Source: Syntrophaceae bacterium UBA1163
Lineage (GTDB): Bacteria; Desulfobacterota; BSN033; UBA1163
Reading direction: 5' to 3'
Assembly: GCA_002311635.1 (NCBI GenBank)
Contig: DBZJ01000153.1
Coordinates: 1 to 24,391 of the forward strand
DNA: 24,391 bases
Part shown: in pieces, positions 21,951 to 24,391 of the stretch
How positions within the stretch are numbered: position 1 is the first letter of the stretch
How the letters are laid out: each line of letters opens with the position of its first letter
Notes under the pieces: generated by a model
What the model saw: only the letters and a program-made list of their open reading frames with translations
What the model was told of the DNA's origin: nothing
Database searches by the model: none
Made by a program: the position numbers and the translations under genes

Positions 21951-23078
21951 ATGATGAGCATGGTATCGCAACCAGAGGATTTACAAAAGCAAAAAGGAGA
22001 CAAAATGAATGCCACGGTGCATGGAGGGAGAGACAAGAACCACGTCGAGTTTAAATCGATCGCACTCAAGGGGCTTTTTATCATCGCCCTTTTTTACACC
22101 GTCTATTTCGCTCGCGCTTTGATCCTGCCATTCATCTTAGCCTTCCTCCTTAATTTTCTTCTGAGGCCGGTGGTCCGGGCCCTAAATAAGATCAACATTC
22201 CGGAATTAGCCGGAGCCGCTTTAGTGTTAATCGCACTGCTCGGGGGTATGGGCTACGGGATGATCAGACTTTCCAGGCCTGCCGCCGAATGGATCGACAA
22301 AGCTCCCGAGAGTCTCCACCAAATCGAGTCGAAGGTTGGTTTTTTGCGCAAACCCTTAGAAGGGGTGAACCATGCGGTTGAAGAATTGAAAACAATCACG
22401 AGGATGGGTGCGGAAAAGAAACCTGAAGTTGAGATATACCCACCCGGTATCGCCGATGCCGTCTTGACCGGGACGAGAGAAGTGATCGTCAAAAGCTCGA
22501 TTATGTTCATCCTTCTCTACTTTCTTCTCGCCTCGGGGGACTTATTTTTGCGCAAGCTGATTAAACTCTTCCCCGATCTTCACAAGAAAAAACAGATCGT
22601 GAGAATCGTTCGAGAGGTAGAACATCATACCTCTCGCTATCTTTATACCGTAACCATTATTAATATGTTTATGGGGGTTTCCATTGGGATTGGCATGTAC
22701 CTGATCGGCATGCCCAACCCTGTGCTCTGGGGAGTGATGGCCGGCTTTCTCATTTTCCTTCCTTATATCGGACCTATGATTGGCATCTCTATTGTCACGG
22801 TTGTAGCGTTCTTAACTTTTAGTAGCATCGGCCGGGTACTGCTGGCCCCTGGGATCTACCTCGCCTTGGAGACAATTCAGGGCCAAATTGTCACTCCAAT
22901 GGTACTCGGGTTGCGTTTCACGCTTAACCCTGTCGTCATCTTTGTGTGGCTGATTTTTTGGGGGTGGATGTGGGGTATTCTCGGCGCGATGCTGGCTTTT
23001 CCCATGTTAGCTATTTTCAAAATATTATGCGATCATATCCAGCCCCTTGCACTGATTGGTGAGTTTCTCGGAAGATAG
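21951..23078 (+). CDS. AI-2E family transporter (PerM/YdbB-like permease)
   Basis: A 375-residue membrane protein of the AI-2E/PerM family (old DUF20). A basic N-terminus of about 30 residues is followed by hydrophobic pairs (GLFIIALFYTVYFARALILP and FILAFLLNFLLRPVV), a soluble middle segment around 95-170 with conserved charged residues, then at least four more helices. The signature ends are PYIGPMIG, GQIVTPMVLGLRF and GWMWGILGAMLAFPMLAIFK. Members are linked to autoinducer-2 export, sodium/proton antiport or peptide uptake; which holds here is not known. GAGGGGAGAG precedes the start at 21951; an internal Met near residue 19 is a second choice. Its 3' end overlaps the oppositely oriented glycosyltransferase by 62 bases. 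Confidence 0.9.
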   Translation: MMSMVSQPEDLQKQKGDKMNATVHGGRDKNHVEFKSIALKGLFIIALFYTVYFARALILPFILAFLLNFLLRPVVRALNKINIPELAGAALVLIALLGGMGYGMIRLSRPAAEWIDKAPESLHQIESKVGFLRKPLEGVNHAVEELKTITRMGAEKKPEVEIYPPGIADAVLTGTREVIVKSSIMFILLYFLLASGDLFLRKLIKLFPDLHKKKQIVRIVREVEHHTSRYLYTVTIINMFMGVSIGIGMYLIGMPNPVLWGVMAGFLIFLPYIGPMIGISIVTVVAFLTFSSIGRVLLAPGIYLALETIQGQIVTPMVLGLRFTLNPVVIFVWLIFWGWMWGILGAMLAFPMLAIFKILCDHIQPLALIGEFLGR

Positions 23079-24391
23079 CTTTCGCCTGGAGCCCCAACCG
23101 CCCAGCCGCAGTTTTCGATTCACGAACAGCAGCTCCTGCGGAGACGAGTAAGAGGTAATTTCTCCCAAGGCGAATGCTTGCTTCGATCTGAAGATCTCTT
23201 CCCTCAGATTGCGCAGCCTCAAGTAACTGGGGCGGAAGTACATCTTTGTCGATCCAGTAAAGGAGCGCCACGACCTCGTTTCGACCCTCTGCGAGCCGGG
23301 CGACCAGTACGTCTGGCGATGTAATTTCCTGCGCTGTCCGGTTCCGATAGAAACTGGCCGCTCCACGGAGTCCATCCGTTGGTCTGTAAAGCACGATGTC
23401 CCTGCTGCCCGCATGGCTAAGAGCTTCCAACATGGGTCGGCGTATGCTCCGTCTGGCCACATCAGCCTTCGCAACCGGTCCGGTAAACCAGAGGCACCAT
23501 CCCAGGGCGAAGAGGACGGCAATGTAAACAGTGGTCCAACGAAGGTTATTGCGTCGGATGTAAAATAAGCATCCCGCTGCGCCGAGTACGAAAGCCACCG
23601 TTGCTGTGGCAACAGAGAGAGTTAATCCTTTCCGGATACCTGTCATCCCCAGCACACTGGTGGCGAAAAGGATTGCCATCGTCGCCATGATCCAGGTGAG
23701 AATCCTGACCGCGCGCCCCGGCGATGACCATCCTCTCACGATATACCAGGCAACGAGCATCGCCAGGGCTGGGTAAACTGGCAGAAAATAGACATGATCC
23801 TTGGCCGAGGAAGACGAGAGAAGCACCAAAGGGCCAACAAAGAGGGAGAGGAAGAAGATTCCGGCCTGATTCTTCCACTCTTTTCGAGTCTTCCATGCCA
23901 TCCAGATAGCCAGAGGGAGGAAGATCGACCCAGGTGCGAATTCCAGCCAGATAATGAAGGGGTAGAAGTAAATAGGTCCCTTATGGCTATCATACGCGTA
24001 TATGAAACGGCCGAAATGGTTCTGGATGAAGAATTCCCGGACAAGATGCAAAGGAGCACTTAAGAGGAATGGGACGATCCATGCCAGGACTGGAACCAGA
24101 AAAGCGATGACAGAGAGTGGTCGGAGAATATGCCGAATTTCACCGAACCGCCTGCTTACGATAAGGTAGAGAAGGAATCCTGAAGCAAATATGGCCGGGC
24201 CGACGAACCCCTTAAAAAGGAAGCTTACCCCGAGTGAAAAGCCTGCTGCCGCATAAGCCAGGTGTTTTTTGCGTACGTCAGTGGCTTCAAGAGCGATCCA
24301 GGTGAAGAGGACCGTGAAGGCAATAGCAGCAGTCAGGGCATTGTCAAGGAGGACATTGTGAGCTGTCCGACAGAACCGCTCGGAGAAAGCC
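23017..24391 (-). CDS. Glycosyltransferase family 39 / ArnT-like membrane protein, partial (N-terminus beyond right edge)
   Basis: The frame is open from the right edge to TGA at 23017-23019, giving 457 residues without a stop within the window; the start lies outside. The visible start includes RTAHNVLLDNALTAAIAF with the following TVLFTWIALE, similar to the catalytic loop area of polyprenyl-phosphate-dependent transferases, then FSLGVSFLFKGFVGPAIF, and later the hallmark QNHFGRFIYAYDSHKGP and PIYFYPFIIWLEFAPGS. At least eight hydrophobic helices are seen, then a soluble periplasmic C-terminal domain. Such enzymes move a sugar from a lipid carrier to a lipid A, protein or other envelope acceptor. 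The last 20 or so codons overlap the permease gene on the other strand. An internal TTG at 24051 is not the true start. Confidence 0.8.
   Translation of the reverse strand, partial: AFSERFCRTAHNVLLDNALTAAIAFTVLFTWIALEATDVRKKHLAYAAAGFSLGVSFLFKGFVGPAIFASGFLLYLIVSRRFGEIRHILRPLSVIAFLVPVLAWIVPFLLSAPLHLVREFFIQNHFGRFIYAYDSHKGPIYFYPFIIWLEFAPGSIFLPLAIWMAWKTRKEWKNQAGIFFLSLFVGPLVLLSSSSAKDHVYFLPVYPALAMLVAWYIVRGWSSPGRAVRILTWIMATMAILFATSVLGMTGIRKGLTLSVATATVAFVLGAAGCLFYIRRNNLRWTTVYIAVLFALGWCLWFTGPVAKADVARRSIRRPMLEALSHAGSRDIVLYRPTDGLRGAASFYRNRTAQEITSPDVLVARLAEGRNEVVALLYWIDKDVLPPQLLEAAQSEGRDLQIEASIRLGRNYLLLVSAGAAVRESKTAAGRLGLQAKAIFRETHQSVQGAGYDRIIF

Overview
The window looks like chromosomal DNA of an uncultured, probably anaerobic or microaerophilic Gram-negative bacterium, most likely of the Desulfobacterota (deltaproteobacterial) type. 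The grounds are a seven-heme c-type cytochrome with an export signal, a complete AmmeMemoRadiSam set, a CoA-disulfide reductase fused to rhodanese, PilZ (c-di-GMP) proteins, and the palindromic repeat at 2281-2338, a kind common in that group. The lineage is inferred from gene content; no rRNA, tRNA, CRISPR array, phage block or intact insertion sequence was seen.

Layout. (1) 1-4381, all on the minus strand: poly-gamma-glutamate hydrolase-like protein, DUF421 membrane protein, a small GGQ release-factor-like rescue protein, a cupin, CoA-disulfide reductase with rhodanese domain, and a TatD-type hydrolase cut by the left edge. (2) 4408-4540: a 133-bp MITE-like element with 13-bp perfect terminal inverted repeats and a TTCA duplication. 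(3) 4616-6476, plus strand: inorganic pyrophosphatase, then the radical SAM enzyme of the AmmeMemoRadiSam system, carrying a Tat-like N-terminus. (4) 6492-13675, minus strand, read right to left: a secreted Memo-AMMECR1 fusion, a universal stress protein, a small anchored protein, a TatA, a truncated second TatA, a possible mini membrane protein, a TVP38/DedA-type membrane protein and the multiheme cytochrome. (5) 13806-16534: two diverging sigma70-like promoters, then a UxaE-type tagaturonate epimerase and a TIM-barrel sugar isomerase/epimerase. (6) 16799-18597: a lipoprotein with 29-residue tandem repeats, and two diverging PilZ proteins, one with no ordinary start codon. (7) 18624-24391: PAP2-family phosphatase, B12-binding-type radical SAM protein, AI-2E-family permease, and a GT39/ArnT-like glycosyltransferase cut by the right edge.

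The most interesting theme is the block 5286-13675. Both halves of the AmmeMemoRadiSam system appear to carry export signals, and a multiheme cytochrome and Tat components lie between them. This suggests, but does not prove, a function of this uncharacterised system in the cell envelope. The rest is a mosaic of housekeeping, envelope and carbohydrate genes. The genes from about 18600 to 21440 look more GC-rich than the AT-rich spacers around 16700 and 21600.
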